Source of the DNA: Selaginella moellendorffii
Lineage: Eukaryota; Streptophyta; Lycopodiopsida; Selaginellales; Selaginellaceae
Length of the DNA stretch: 64,000 bases
Direction: 5' to 3'
NCBI RefSeq assembly: GCF_000143415.4
Contig: NW_003314261.1
Coordinates: forward strand, 2,234,178-2,298,177
The notes below the pieces were generated by a model. That model saw nothing but the letters and a program-made list of their open reading frames with translations. It searched no databases and was not told where the DNA came from. Below are positions 1 through 10,237 of this stretch, in pieces (the stretch's first letter is position 1; the number at the start of each line of letters is the position of its first letter). The translations under genes and the position numbers were made by a program.

Positions 1-25
1 TGCAGAAAATTAAAAACTTTTGCAG

Positions 26-862
26 GCTGTGCAAGCGTTTTCGTGGGCCCTTGAAAACTTCTGCAGGCCATCAGACAAAGTTGTGCTATATCACGTTCAC
101 AATCCCGTCACTGTTCCTGTCACGGCTCTGGGAACTGGTAAGGCATTTCTCGTTTTAGTCTCTGTGTTCCTGGATGGAACATAGATTTAAGTCGAAAGCC
201 AGAGCTGATCACTTCGTCAGGGGAATTCGGCGTAGAGGACGTTTATATAGCTCCTGGAAACGACGTCGAGGAGGAGGTGAAAGCGTCCAACGACAGCCAA
301 CTTCTCGTTGAGAGGTTCATGAAGGAAGTGCCAAAGGTGCCTCTCACTTTCAAGCTACAATGCGCTTTGACAAACTAAAAAAAAGTCGTTCTTTTCCTTT
401 CTTGTAGGAGATTTCTTGCGAGGGAATGGTTGTCACTGGCCTGACGGAGGCTAAAGTCTGCGAGGGCCTTGTCACATTGAAAGCTGACGCTGTTGTAATA
501 GGAACTCAAGACCGGAGTGTTCTTTCCAGGCAAGTTTTTCTTCCCCTCTTTCGTGCTTTAAGATTTGAGTTTCTAGCTTTGTGACTTGGAATTCTTCCTC
601 TTTCTTATGCTTTTAAGATTCGAGTTTCTAGCTTTGTGCCATAAGTTTGCTTGAAACTCCGTGGTGATTTCTCTGATCGAATTCGTGAATTCGTAGCGCT
701 TACTGTGGTTTTGGTGTGAGCTTGATTCATCACGAGTGACAATGATCGATGGTTTCTTTTTTATCTCTTCACAGGACGTTTCTCGGTAGCGTCAGTGACT
801 ACCTCGCGCATCACAGTCCGTGTCCACTGGTGGTAGTAAAGAGCACAAGCAAATCGGAATAG
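26..862 (+). CDS. Universal stress protein (UspA family), 3' part of gene, 5' exon(s) outside window
   Basis: Four exons can be assembled: 26-137, 185-336, 408-529 and 775-862 (stop TAG), all in one frame. The N-terminal exon lies upstream of the window; 1-25 looks like the end of an intron (AG at 24-25). The translated exons give the USP alpha/beta fold pattern: AFSWALENFCRPSDKVVLYHV (second residues of the nucleotide-binding fold), and the C-terminal stretch from VVIGTQDRSVLSR to GSVSDYLAHHSPCPLVVVK. Family knowledge: plant USPs bind ATP/AMP and act in stress signalling in the cytosol. Oddities: the usual G-2X-G-9X-G(S/T) nucleotide motif reads G-TQ-D, so the second glycine is an aspartate; and the last intron uses a GC donor (530-774, CAG/GCAAGT...CACAG). 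Family assignment is sure; the function of this member is not known. Confidence 0.85.
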
Positions 863-983
863 AAAAAACAAAAGCAATAGTATTTATTGTTCTCAATGCC
901 CACAAGTGGCGCTTTTGTGACCGTTGGATTTACGGTGCCAGATGCTGTGTGTTAGAGCTTAGGGTTTGGTCCTTCCTTCGAGC

Positions 984-1082
984 ATGGCGAGGAAGAAGCA
1001 TGTCTTGTCAGGTGACAGGAGAAGATCCAGGGCTCAAGGGAATGCCCCGCTCCCGGCATTGCGTCGCGCAATCGCGCTGTAG
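984..1082 (+). promoter_or_regulatory. Upstream open reading frame in the leader of the GLTSCR gene
   Basis: An ATG at 984 opens a 32-codon frame ending TAG at 1080-1082, 24 nt before the ATG chosen for the next gene. The peptide starts MARKKHVLSGDRRRSR and is very basic. It would be read first by scanning ribosomes if transcription starts upstream of 984, so it could lower translation of the main frame. Whether the peptide is conserved or translated cannot be seen here. Confidence 0.4.
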
Positions 1083-1106
1083 GTCTTCCATCCTAGGGTA
1101 TCGTCT

Positions 1107-2688
1107 ATGGCGATGGCGGAGATGGCGCCAGCACAGCAGCAGCAGAAGATTGGCAAGCCGCCGTCGCCATTCGCAGCTCCAATGCAGCCGAATCAGGTAT
1201 CGCTCCAGAATCACCAGCTCCAGCCCCAAATCCAGAGCCAGCAGCAGCAAATTTTGAAGCACAAGCTCAAGGAGAAGAAGATTTTCGGAGGCGGCGGCCA
1301 AGGGGCGACTGCCAGTCCTTCTCCTCCACCTCCGCCTTCTTCCGCGGTTCCTGCCGCTGCTGCTCCATCTCCTCCTCCTCCTACTCCTCCTCCGCCCGCC
1401 ACTGCTGCTGCTACTGCTATTGCCGCCGCCGCCGCCGCCGCAGCTCCGCCCATGCCTGGAGGAGCCAAAGAGAAGCCCGATGCCGTGGAAGTGGAAATGG
1501 CTAGACAGGATCTAATGCGTGTGTGTAACCCAGATATCCATCGGCCATTCGTGTCCCTGGAAGACGCTTGTGAAAGGTATGCTTCCTCCATTTCTCTTTC
1601 TTGTTTAGAATTTGGTTGCCTGGTAGAAATCCTGCGAATGCTTGAGTGAATTCCAAATCTTTTGTCGATGTAGCCTTTCCTGTAGTTTGAAGTAGTCACC
1701 CAAGTTCTGATTTTGTGACGCTCAATGCTAGCTTCCTCCATTTCTTTCTCTTGTCTAGAATTTGGTTATCTGGTAGAATTCCTGCGAATGTTTGGGCGAA
1801 TTCCACCTTTGATGTCGACGTTTCTTTGAGTCTTTTCTGTAATTTGAAGTAGTCACCCAAGTTTCTTTGTTTCCGATTTTGATGCTAGCTTGGTTTCTTT
1901 CCAAAGCCTCACTTTTTTCGTTCATCAGACTTCTTCCTTACCACGTCGTAGCCGAGTACGATATGGACGAAGTGGAGGACAGGGCCACCGACGGTCACGG
2001 CTCCGTCTCGAGAAGCCAGCTCTGGAACGAAACGCTGAGCTCCAAGAGCCGGGAATACTTCCTGGCGCTCCAGAAGCAAATCGCCATGTACAACATGATC
2101 GTGAGGAAGCGGTGGGAGGGAGAGATGCGAGGCGAGGAGCGGCTGCTTGTCGAGCAGCTCCTTCTCGAGGACGAGAAGCAGAGACTCTCGGAGCTGCGGA
2201 GCCAGATGGAGGCGGAGAAGGCAGCGGCGGAGGCCAAGATGAAAGAGGCGATCGCTCACGTAGAGAAGGTCCGAGCCGCCGAGGCACAGGCGCGAGAACA
2301 AGCAGCAGCCCAGCAGCAATCCAGCGGCGGCGGCACCGCCTCCAAAGACTCCTTCCAGGCGGCGGACATGAATCTCAACGTCGAGGCGAGCGATCCTCGC
2401 CAGGCCGACGACGCCATGCAATGGGGGTCGGACGAGGACGCCGAGGAGGAAGAAGGTGACGAAGATGGTGAGGGTGAAGGTGAAGGTGACGGCGAGGAGG
2501 GTGACGCTGATGACGGTGAAGGTGAGGGCGAGGAGGGGGACGTGGAAGAAGACGAGGGTGACGGTGACGGTGATGGTGATGGTGACGGTGACTCTGAGGA
2601 CGAGGAGGATGGGAATGCCATGCAAGGTGGGAGCTGGAGCCGTGGAGCCCAATTCGATCTAAACACGAGGAGTGGGATTTCTAGATGA
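1107..2688 (+). CDS. GLTSCR1-domain protein, BRIP-like SWI/SNF accessory subunit
   Basis: Two exons (1107-1576 and 1929-2688) join in frame to give 409 residues. The junction makes the hallmark of the GLTSCR domain: ...LEDACER/LLPYHVVAEY. The N-terminus is rich in Gln, Pro and Ala (low complexity), followed by the GLTSCR region (about residues 130-230, with many charged residues, WNETLSSKSREYFLALQKQ), a coiled coil rich in Glu/Lys/Ala (about 205-290) and a long acidic Glu/Asp/Gly tail. Family knowledge: plant GLTSCR proteins (BRIP1/BRIP2 in Arabidopsis) are core partners of BRM-type chromatin remodelling complexes in the nucleus, the counterpart of human GLTSCR1/BICRA. A nearer in-frame ATG lies at 1113; 1107 is the first. 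The single intron carries a tandem duplication. The acidic tail makes long false frames on the other strand. Confidence 0.82.
1581..1890 (+). repeat. Imperfect tandem duplication (about 150 bp x 2) inside an intron
   Basis: Two adjacent units start with GCTTCCTCCATTTCT at 1581 and 1731 and share blocks such as AGAATTTGGTT, CCTGCGAATG and GAAGTAGTCACCCAAG in the same order. The copies differ by scattered substitutions and small gaps. The duplication enlarges this intron to 352 nt, several times the usual intron length in this window. Confidence 0.8.
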
Positions 2689-2869
2689 TAGAGAGAAGAT
2701 ATCGCTGTATTTTTTAACCGCTAGGATCTAACCAAAAACCCATTTTGCTCTGTCTAAAAGTAGCAATCTCTACGCTAGGGGAAACGCTCATTTCGCCGCG
2801 TACGCGGGATTTTAAAAAGCTCGTGGATATTCTAGGGCTTTAAGGAATTTCCCCTTGTTTCTTCCAGCT

Positions 2870-5577
2870 ATGGGGGACGAAGAGCAAGGGCGGGAGAGAG
2901 GGGGAATGTGGAGCCTTGATCAGATTGATCAGCCGCTTGGCGACGATGCGGCGCGAGTCCAGAGCATGCAAGCGCCGCCAAAGGTAAAGGGATAATTGGC
3001 CGATTTTCTCCCTGTCCCATGCCTGATTCGAGCTAGAATTTCTCCAGAGGGTTTCCACCGCCGCGACGCTGCGCCTGGCGTTCCTCAGCCTTGGTGTGGT
3101 CTATGGCGACATCGGGACATCGCCGCTCTACGTCTTCTCCAATATCTTCCCGGATGGGATCCAGCACCGCGAGGACGTGCTGGGAGCGCTGTCGCTGATC
3201 GTCTACACCATCACTCTGATTGCTCTGGTCAAGTACGTTTTTATCGCGCTACGATCGGGAGACAATGGAGAAGGTATTTCTCATCGCTAGACGGTGATTT
3301 AAACTTTGTGGATTCCTTTTCTTTCCAGGCGGGACTTTTGCCCTGTACTCTTTGATATGCAGGCATGTCAAAGTTAACACTATCTCCAACCAGCATCCCA
3401 CTGATCGGGAGCTTACCACGTATAGTTTCCGGGCAGTGCCCGAGAAGTCTCATGCTCACAAAGTAAAGGTGGCTTTGGAGAAAAGCCAAACTTTGCAAAA
3501 GATCCTGCTTGTTCTAGTCCTACTCGGCACAAGCATGGTTATCGGTGATGGAATGCTATCTCCAGCTATATCAGGTTCGTCCCTTGATTTTTTTCTAGAG
3601 GGAAACGTTGCCGATGCTCGTCATTTTGCAGTGCTTTCGTCTGTGAGAGGACTCCGAGTTGCTCATTTGTCCGTCTCTGATGGTCAGTCTTGCCGTGATG
3701 TTTTCCTTGAGTGAAGATTAATCTGAGCTTTGTTACAGATGCTATCTTGGTTCTGGCATTGGTGATTTTAGTTGGACTCTTTTGCATGCAACGCATTGGA
3801 ACTGCCAGAGTTGGATTCATGTTTGCTCCAATTATCTTCGTCTGGTTTCTTGCAATTGGTGCGCTTGGCGTTTACAACATCGTCGTTCATGATCCATCTA
3901 TATTCAAGGCCCTCAACCCGCACTACATCATTCGCTATTTCGGAAGGCAGAAGACCAGAGGCTGGGAGTCACTTGGAGGAGTTTTTCTGGCTATAACAGG
4001 TCTGCTGACACATCTTTCTCCTTAAAATCTTGACATCTTAACATTTATGACAGGTGCCGAAGCTTTGTTTGCTGACCTTGGCCACTTCTCAGCTTCCTCG
4101 ATCCAAGTGAGTGTCCTGGATCGTTATATTTTTTTTGGTTTTAATTCTTGATTTATGCAGCTGGCTTTTACTGGAATGGTGTTCCCTTGTCTATTAGCAG
4201 CATACATGGGACAAGCTGCATATCTCATGAAGTTACCCGACGACGTGAACGACGCTTTCTACAAGTCTATACCGAAAACACCAGCAGTTTACTGGCCTGT
4301 GTTTGTAATCGCAACGGCGTCTGCAGTCATTGCGAGCCAAGCAACGATCTCTGCAACTTTTTCCATCATAAAGCAGGCCGTGGCTTTGGGTTGCTTCCCG
4401 CGGGTCAAGATTGTTCACACTTCGTACAAGTACCTTGGCCAGGTCTATATTCCCGAAGTCAACTGGTTGCTTATGGTTGCGTGCCTGGTGATAACCGCTG
4501 GGTTTAGAGAAACAATGCAGATAGCAAATGCTTATGGTAAGCTCACTTCAAATGCTTTGGATTATATGCTGATATATTTTTACAGGGATTGCTGTTGTGG
4601 GAGTGATGCTTGTCACCACTCTACTAATGGCTCTCGTCATGCTCATCATCTGGCAAAGAAACCTGTTGCTGGTTCTGGCATTTCTCGTGGTGTTTGGCTC
4701 CCTCGAGTCCACTTACATCTCAGCTGTTCTCGTCAAGGTGGAGAAGGGAGGCTGGGTACCTCTGGCAATTGGAGCCTTTCTGCTCATTGTCATGTACACA
4801 TGGCACTATGGAACCACTGAACGGCACAGCTTCGAACTCCAGAACAAAGTTTCTCTCGGTTGGATCCTTCGGCTTGGCCCGGGGCTCGGCATGGTCCGAC
4901 TTCCAGGAATCGGTCTCTTTTACACGGAGCTCGCTCACGGGGTACCTTCCATTTTCTCTCATTTTCTCACGCACTTTCCAGCGATCCACTCAATTCTCAT
5001 GTTCGTCTGCGTCAAGTATCTCCCAGTGAGCACGGTCCCGAAAGCCGAGCGGTTCCACATTCGGAGAATAGGCCCCAGGGAGTTTCGGATGTACCGCTGC
5101 GCAGTGCGATATGGCTACAAGGACCTCCACAAAAAGGACGACGAGTTCGACGAGCTCCTCTTCCAGGCGCTCCGCTCTTTTGTCCGCTACGAGTCCATGG
5201 TGGGAAGTGTGGAAAACTCCGACGACAGCATCGAGAGCTCCCGGGTGATATCAGCGGAGCCGACGAGATCAAACATCGACTCGGTTATGATCAGCACAGC
5301 AGGCTCGCTGGACGAGATCCATCGCCGATCATCGGTTTGCTCCTCCAGGGGTGACGAGGAAGACGAGGGCGATTTTCTAGGCAGGGCCAGGCAAGATGGG
5401 ATCGTGCATATCATGGGAAACACCGTGATGAGGGCCCGCGAAGCGTCGAGCTTTTGGAAGAGAGTTGCGATAAACTTTGGTTACAGCTTCCTCCGGAGGA
5501 TTTGTAGAGGCAGCAGCGTCGTTTATCACATCCCTCACGAGAGCTTGCTTCACGTTGGCGTGGTATATGATGTTTAG
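2870..5577 (+). CDS. KT/HAK/KUP family potassium transporter
   Basis: Eight exons (2870-2983, 3048-3273, 3329-3574, 3632-3682, 3739-3999, 4054-4106, 4161-4536, 4586-5577) join without frame breaks into 772 residues, the usual length for this family. The signature [15 protein letters not shown] starts at residue 54, followed by about 12 hydrophobic segments (for example [22 protein letters not shown]) and a long cytosolic C-terminal tail ending [14 protein letters not shown], as in other HAKs. Family knowledge: proton-coupled or high-affinity potassium uptake at the plasma membrane or tonoplast, with roles in turgor and growth. The region around residues 585-680 is Ser/Asp-rich and likely a regulatory linker. 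It converges on the ascorbate peroxidase gene with 427 bp between stop codons. Which HAK clade it belongs to would need a tree. Confidence 0.93.
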
Positions 5578-6004
5578 CTCAATGTTAGCAACAATCCTGG
5601 AGGCAACTGTAAATTTTATCCAAACAGCTCGGATGGATCTCAAAAGAGCCTCCTCGTTCACGAATGTTCTTTAGTATAAACCACGAAGATTTGCTTGCAC
5701 GTTTTAATTCTAGATTTTAGATTCATTCAAGGTCGTGAGCCCCAAGATTTATTTCACAACTGCCGGGATTTCATCCTCGTCCATGCCCCGAGAACATAGC
5801 CATTAAAGGTCAGGAACATGAACCAGTGCGTCATCTTGCGGGTTTCATTGGCTGGGTCCTTGTCATCGGCCGGAAACAAGCTCTCGTGTTATTAGGGCTT
5901 TAGGGTTCTTGAAATGTGTGCCAGCTGACTTAACAATACATTTGCTATTAATGTTTTTTCCACAAAATCCAAAAAGAAGTGGAGGTTATTTACGCCCTTT
6001 GCTT
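5578..6004. other. Convergent intergenic region (3' UTRs of HAK and APX genes)
   Basis: No supported gene. The segment lies between two stop codons pointing toward each other and has only short chance frames; it presumably holds both 3' untranslated regions and polyadenylation signals. Confidence 0.6.
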
Positions 6005-7280
6005 TTACTCCTCGGCGAATCCAAGCTCCGAGAGCTTGAGGTGGGCTTCGGTGTAATCCTTGAAGAACGCCTCCTCGTCCTGTTCCAAGCGAAATTTATC
6101 TCTTGATCACGCAGAGTTCTAAGCGGAGATTTCTCTTTACCTTGGCGTAGAGCTCCACGAGCGGGCGGAATGAGGGATCCTCCACGAGAACTTTGTCGGT
6201 TGGGAGAGTGAGGATGCCTTCCTGCTCACCGCTCAGCAGTATCCTGGAGCAAACACGATTACATCGGAAAGAAAGAAAAGTGAAATCGATCGGCTTACGT
6301 GAAGTAGGAGTTGTCAAACTGGAGAGGGTTGTGCGTCCATGGGCCCTCAAACCCGGATCGTTCCTTGTGTGCTCTTCCCTGGACAAACACACCGAAGTTT
6401 CGTAAGATTTTTTTCTTCTCTGAGACTGATACAGCTTACCAGAGTGTGACCGCCAGAGAGAGCCACGATGTCCTTGTCCGTGAGACCCATATGCTTCACA
6501 AACACGTCTCTGAGATGATCCGCGCCCTTGGTAGCATCTGGAAGCCGTCCCTCCATTGGGCATGTTGGCTTGTCCTGTATCCATCCAAGGCATTGCTTGG
6601 TTACATCATTCCACGAGAAACCAATTGAAAATCGAATATCAAAACTCACCACTCTCCCGGGATGGAATGGAATCTCGGGGCCACCAGTGACTTCCACAGC
6701 AACGACTCCCGCAAGCTGTAAAAAAATAATCTATAAGAACCAAGTCTTATCGAAATGGCACTAATTCCAGACACTATCTTTCGAGATAGGTAGCGTCACA
6801 GCACTAAAGGGAAAAACCAAACGAAGGAAAGCAAACAAAGGACCTGATAGAAGTCGCCATAGCTCAAGATGGGGAACTGGTCCTTGATTGGCTGTAGCAG
6901 CTTCACGGCGATGTCGAGACCATTGTTCGCGGTATGGCCAAGCTCCTCAGCGAGCTTCATGGTGCCAAAAGGACCACCGGTCTTGGACTGGCAATCGTAA
7001 GTTCCCGCCGAGTGCCATCTATTCCACAAAGCGAGCCGTGAGCTTTACAAGAAGAGGCGAAACCAAAGAAAAAGAGGACAAGAGACTTACGCAAGGCGGA
7101 GCATCAATGGCGCACAGTTCTTCTCTGCGAGAAAAGATCGGAAACAAAGGGTCAGAAAGACTAGAAATTTTCAAGCTTCGATCCGCCGATCTTGCCTGCG
7201 ATGAAGCCGCGGAGCTTCCTCTTGGCCTTCTCCACGGCGGCCTTGTACTCCTCGCTCACGGCCGGGTAAGATTTTCCCAT
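6005..7280 (-). CDS. APX: Cytosolic L-ascorbate peroxidase (class I haem peroxidase)
   Basis: Eight exons on the reverse strand (7280-7196, 7124-7091, 7018-6844, 6715-6650, 6574-6440, 6378-6299, 6243-6141, 6079-6005) join in frame into exactly 250 residues, the length of cytosolic APX1. Catalytic residues fall on the family positions: distal Arg38, Trp41, His42 (in [11 protein letters not shown]), proximal His163 (LSGGHTL) and ascorbate-binding Arg172 (AHKER). There is no transit peptide and no C-terminal membrane anchor (ends SELGFAEE), so a cytosolic enzyme is likely. Reaction: two ascorbate plus H2O2 give two monodehydroascorbate plus water, in the ascorbate-glutathione cycle. Oddities: Gly162 where most have Ala (SGAH), HPGRV-DKP where most have HPGRE-DKP, and a GC-AG first intron (7195-7125). 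A further GT-AG intron in the 5' UTR (about 7338-7282) ends just before the ATG. Confidence 0.95.
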
Positions 7281-7615
7281 CCTACTCCAAGGCGCGGCGT
7301 CAGAGGGATGGAATCGCGAAGCGCAAGCGCTGATTTACCTGATTCACAATCCCGATCGAAGAATGCGCCTTCTCTCCTCGCCCTTCCCTCGAAGACGCAG
7401 CAGCAACACAAAAGGAGTGTGAGGGCCACGAGCCTCTTTTAAAGCATCCCAGCCGTCCCGACAGATTAGATCCAACGGTGGAGAGCTATATTTACGACAC
7501 TGCCCCTCAGCCGTCCGATTTGACCAATCGGACGGCTGCCTCTAGAAACATCTACCTTGACTTTACCCTAATGCCGAACAAATTAGAATATTCCCCAGCG
7601 AAATAGAAATTATCT
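7281..7615. promoter_or_regulatory. APX leader with probable 5' UTR intron and upstream region
   Basis: On the reverse strand a CAG/GTAAAT donor near 7338 and a TAG acceptor at about 7282 frame a short intron immediately before the APX start codon, a layout common in plant APX genes. Upstream is a 5' leader rich in CT. The rest up to the stop codon of the next gene (7616) shows no gene. A near-perfect inverted repeat of CAGCCGTCCGAT / ATCGGACGGCTG lies around 7509-7541. Confidence 0.5.
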
Positions 7616-8727
7616 TTAATAGTAGTCTACCATTTTGTCACTACGCTTTGGTTTTCTTTTGGGGCCCCTGTATCTTCCATTTTCATAAGCGGCGCGCGCG
7701 ATCAGGCCTTGGATCGTCGTAAAATCGTTGGAGTTGTAAGGATCGATCGAAGCTCTAGCAAAACCACAGACGATTCAAGAACCCACGAAGTAAAACGCGT
7801 GAAGAATTTAATGTTTTACCTGTGAAGCAAGTCTCGCAGGACTTTCCCTTGTTCTTCGGTTACGTAGTGGATGCAATTTCTCGGGCACTGGCCGACGGCT
7901 AGCTGCACAGAGTAGTCGCCACTTCTTCCTGGATTTTCACACAGATGGGATTCGACCAGGCTAAGTAGCTCGTTTTAAGTTATGCCGAAGCAAAGAAAGG
8001 ATTACCTTGAACAACAGCTTGAGCTCGTCCAGTTTCTGGATTGTATCTAAACACTGATGGAGCTCGCTCCACGCAAGAGTAAGGACAGCCTGATTTTTCG
8101 AAGGAAAACAACGAAGTTAAGATCAATCACACGAAAGATAAAAGCTTGCGAACCTTTTCCAATGCAGAGAAGCTCATTCACAAAGATATCATTGGCTTCT
8201 CCTTCCGGCTCTTGGAAAGGATCGAGAGATCTCCTGCATTGATCAATCGAAATGTAGCAAAGAACGAGGAGAGAAAAGAACCACGAACCTCTTTTGTCCA
8301 ATGCTTGGTTTAGTCTCCAGCGAGAGCTCCTGCAAAGAATTTCTAACCGAGGTTCTATCAAAAAAACTCTTTCTAACGAGTGAACAAAAGATGTGCTCAC
8401 CTCGTAAGCCCGAATCAGGCACTGTGTGATGGCCTCCGGATCCTCGGCGCCTCGATACACATCTGGGTGGTACTCCTTCACCTGGAAATCCGCGAAATCC
8501 ATCACACAAAACCCTAGAGCCTCTCTCTCACAAACCTTGGATCGAAATGCCGCCTTGACATCGTCCAAGCCAAATCCTCGCGCTGCCGAGAGCCCCAAGA
8601 TCTCGTGTGGCGCCGCGCTCCTCATCCACGATAGAAGACCGGATTTTCCATCCCTAGAAGCCGCGCAGCGCACCAGAGAGCCTCGTCTAGCCCACGCATT
8701 GCCGCCATAGCAAAGAGAAATCTCCAT
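7616..8727 (-). CDS. Chloroplast-type J-domain protein with C-terminal ferredoxin-like domain (DJC76/77/82 type)
   Basis: Seven reverse-strand exons (8727-8536, 8481-8401, 8329-8289, 8233-8154, 8089-8006, 7928-7820, 7754-7616) join in frame to 241 residues. Residues 1-35 are basic and Ser/Arg-rich, fitting a transit peptide. A J domain follows (PHEILGLSAARGFGLDDVK..., HPD triad at 69-71). The second half, after VNELLCIGKG, is a bacterial-type 4Fe-4S ferredoxin-like domain: cysteines in LLCIGKGCPYSC and in QCPRNCIHYV. The first cysteine cluster is spaced C-x4-C-x3-C, not the usual C-x2-C-x2-C, so cluster binding is uncertain. Family knowledge: such proteins are Hsp70 co-chaperones of the plastid in Arabidopsis. 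In-frame ATGs upstream at 8778 and 8751 are possible starts; 8727 is preferred because it gives a normal transit peptide. It lies head-to-head with a GrpE gene. Confidence 0.85.
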
Positions 8728-8879
8728 AGTGACAAGAATATTCCTCTTCATATTAATAAGCTGACGTGTACAGTCCACGTGGCAGGATTAACGTTACGAG
8801 ATCGGGCGGCTATAGTTGCTTGTTCTAGATTCTTCACGCGTGGGTTTAGGGTTTAGGCGGTTTTCTTCCTCTCGGCGCA
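8728..8879. promoter_or_regulatory. Compact divergent promoter between J-domain/ferredoxin gene and GrpE gene
   Basis: Only 152 bp separate the chosen start codons of two oppositely oriented genes that both encode Hsp70 co-chaperone types. The stretch must hold both leaders and any shared promoter. No TATA box is obvious; TTCTAGATTCTTC at about 8823 resembles a weak heat-shock-element-like array but was not scored. Confidence 0.5.
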
Positions 8880-10105
8880 ATGAGGCAAGCGGTGGGAGCA
8901 CTATTGCGGCAGGGCTGGAGGCGCACGAGATCGTCCTCGTCGCTGCTGCAATCGTTCCGGGCAGCCGATTCTCCTCGCCAGGTATCGCATTTGCTCGATT
9001 GAATAGGGTTTTTCCAAAATCTTAAAGAACAACTGTGGTAACTGCAGCAATGGCTTGCTTGCATTCCTCCTCCGTCGTCACGGATCTCACCGGCACAATC
9101 ATTTCACACAGCCCATTTTTCTTCTGCAGCCGTGAATTCTTCCTCCTCGAAAGAGGGGCGGCCGGGATCGGCCGAGGAGCCCCCAGTGGAGGATAAAACC
9201 GAGCCAGTCTCAAAGTCTGGGAAGGATGAGAAGAAGGCGACAGGAAAAGCCGCCACCGCCAGCGGTGGCGAAGGTGGTGCTAAAGGCGGCGATGGTGAGA
9301 GGAAACAGCCGGGAGCTGCCGATGACAAGAAAGTGCCCGAGACAGCCGAGCAGAAGCTGCTGAAAGAGATCAGGAAGTTCGAGCAGCAGCTTCGAGAAAA
9401 GGACTCGATTATCGAGGAGAAGGATGAACTTGTGAAGGAGCTCAAGGACAGTGTTCTTCGTGGCCTTGCGGAGCTGGAGAACTACAGAGAAAGGGCAAAG
9501 CGAGAGCAAGAGAGCTCTCGCAAGTTCGCCGTCCAGGTATGGTTTCTCTTCCTTTTCTTCTGTTCTCTCGTTCCATTTGTTTTGGTTGAGTCGAGGCTTA
9601 CAAATTTTTCGATCTGTTCAGAGCTTTTCGAAGGATTTGCTTGACGTTTCGGACAATCTCTCGAGAGCTTTGTCGTCCGTTGGACAGCCCAAGGACGCGG
9701 AGGAAGCCAAGAAGCTCCTCGACACTCTTTTAGCAGGAGTGAAGATGACCGAGAAGCAACTAATGCAGGTATGGAAAAGAAGTTTTGATCGATTGTTTCC
9801 GCGGTTATCATTCGCTCTCTCTCTCTCTCTCCCTCAGGTTCTCAAAAAGTATGGAGTCGAGCGATTCGACCCGACTGGCGAGCCTTTCGATCCAAATGTG
9901 CACCTCGCGGTCTGCGAGATTGCTGATCCCAGCAAGCCCGCCGGCACCGTCGCCAACGTTTTCAAGGTGTCCACGAGAGTTTTCTTCCCCATGGTTGTTT
10001 TTCTAAGGAGATGGTTTGTTCTTCCAGGTTGGATACTTACTCCACGAAAGAGTTCTCAGGCCCGCTGAAGTTGCTGTAGTGAAAGCCGTGGAAGCTGCCG
10101 CTTAG
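8880..10105 (+). CDS. GrpE nucleotide exchange factor, mitochondrial type (Mge1)
   Basis: Five exons (8880-8981, 9048-9536, 9622-9768, 9838-9966, 10028-10105) join in frame to 314 residues. The N-terminus (MRQAVGALLRQGWRRTRSSSS...) is Arg/Ser-rich with few acidic residues, a mitochondrial presequence. A low-complexity linker (Gly/Lys/Glu, residues 75-135) precedes the long GrpE dimer helix (KEIRKFEQQLREKDSIIEEK..., ENYRERAKREQE) and the C-terminal beta domain with the hallmark NVFKVGYLLHERVLRPAEV. Role: dimeric factor that releases ADP from mitochondrial Hsp70 during import and folding. It starts 152 bp from a J-domain gene on the other strand, and ends 132 bp before NUG2. Confidence 0.93.
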
Positions 10106-10237
10106 AGAGAAATTTTTTGCTTGGCAATAAGCTTTAGAGAAAGTGTTTAATTGAGAACAAACTTTTGTTTCTGCCCTAAAGGAATCTAACTGGAGGATAT
10201 TCTGTCTAAACCCTAGGGAGGTTTAGGGCGTATCAAA

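Noticed and set aside
820-1257. Forward frame of 145 codons overlapping the end of USP and start of GLTSCR genes
   Set aside because: It runs through the leader in a different frame from both genes and shows only Arg/Ser-rich composition.
1909-2652. Reverse frame of 247 codons across the GLTSCR acidic tail
   Set aside because: Shadow of a GA-rich repeat encoding Glu/Asp/Gly; translated text is Val/Thr/Leu repetition with no conserved pattern.
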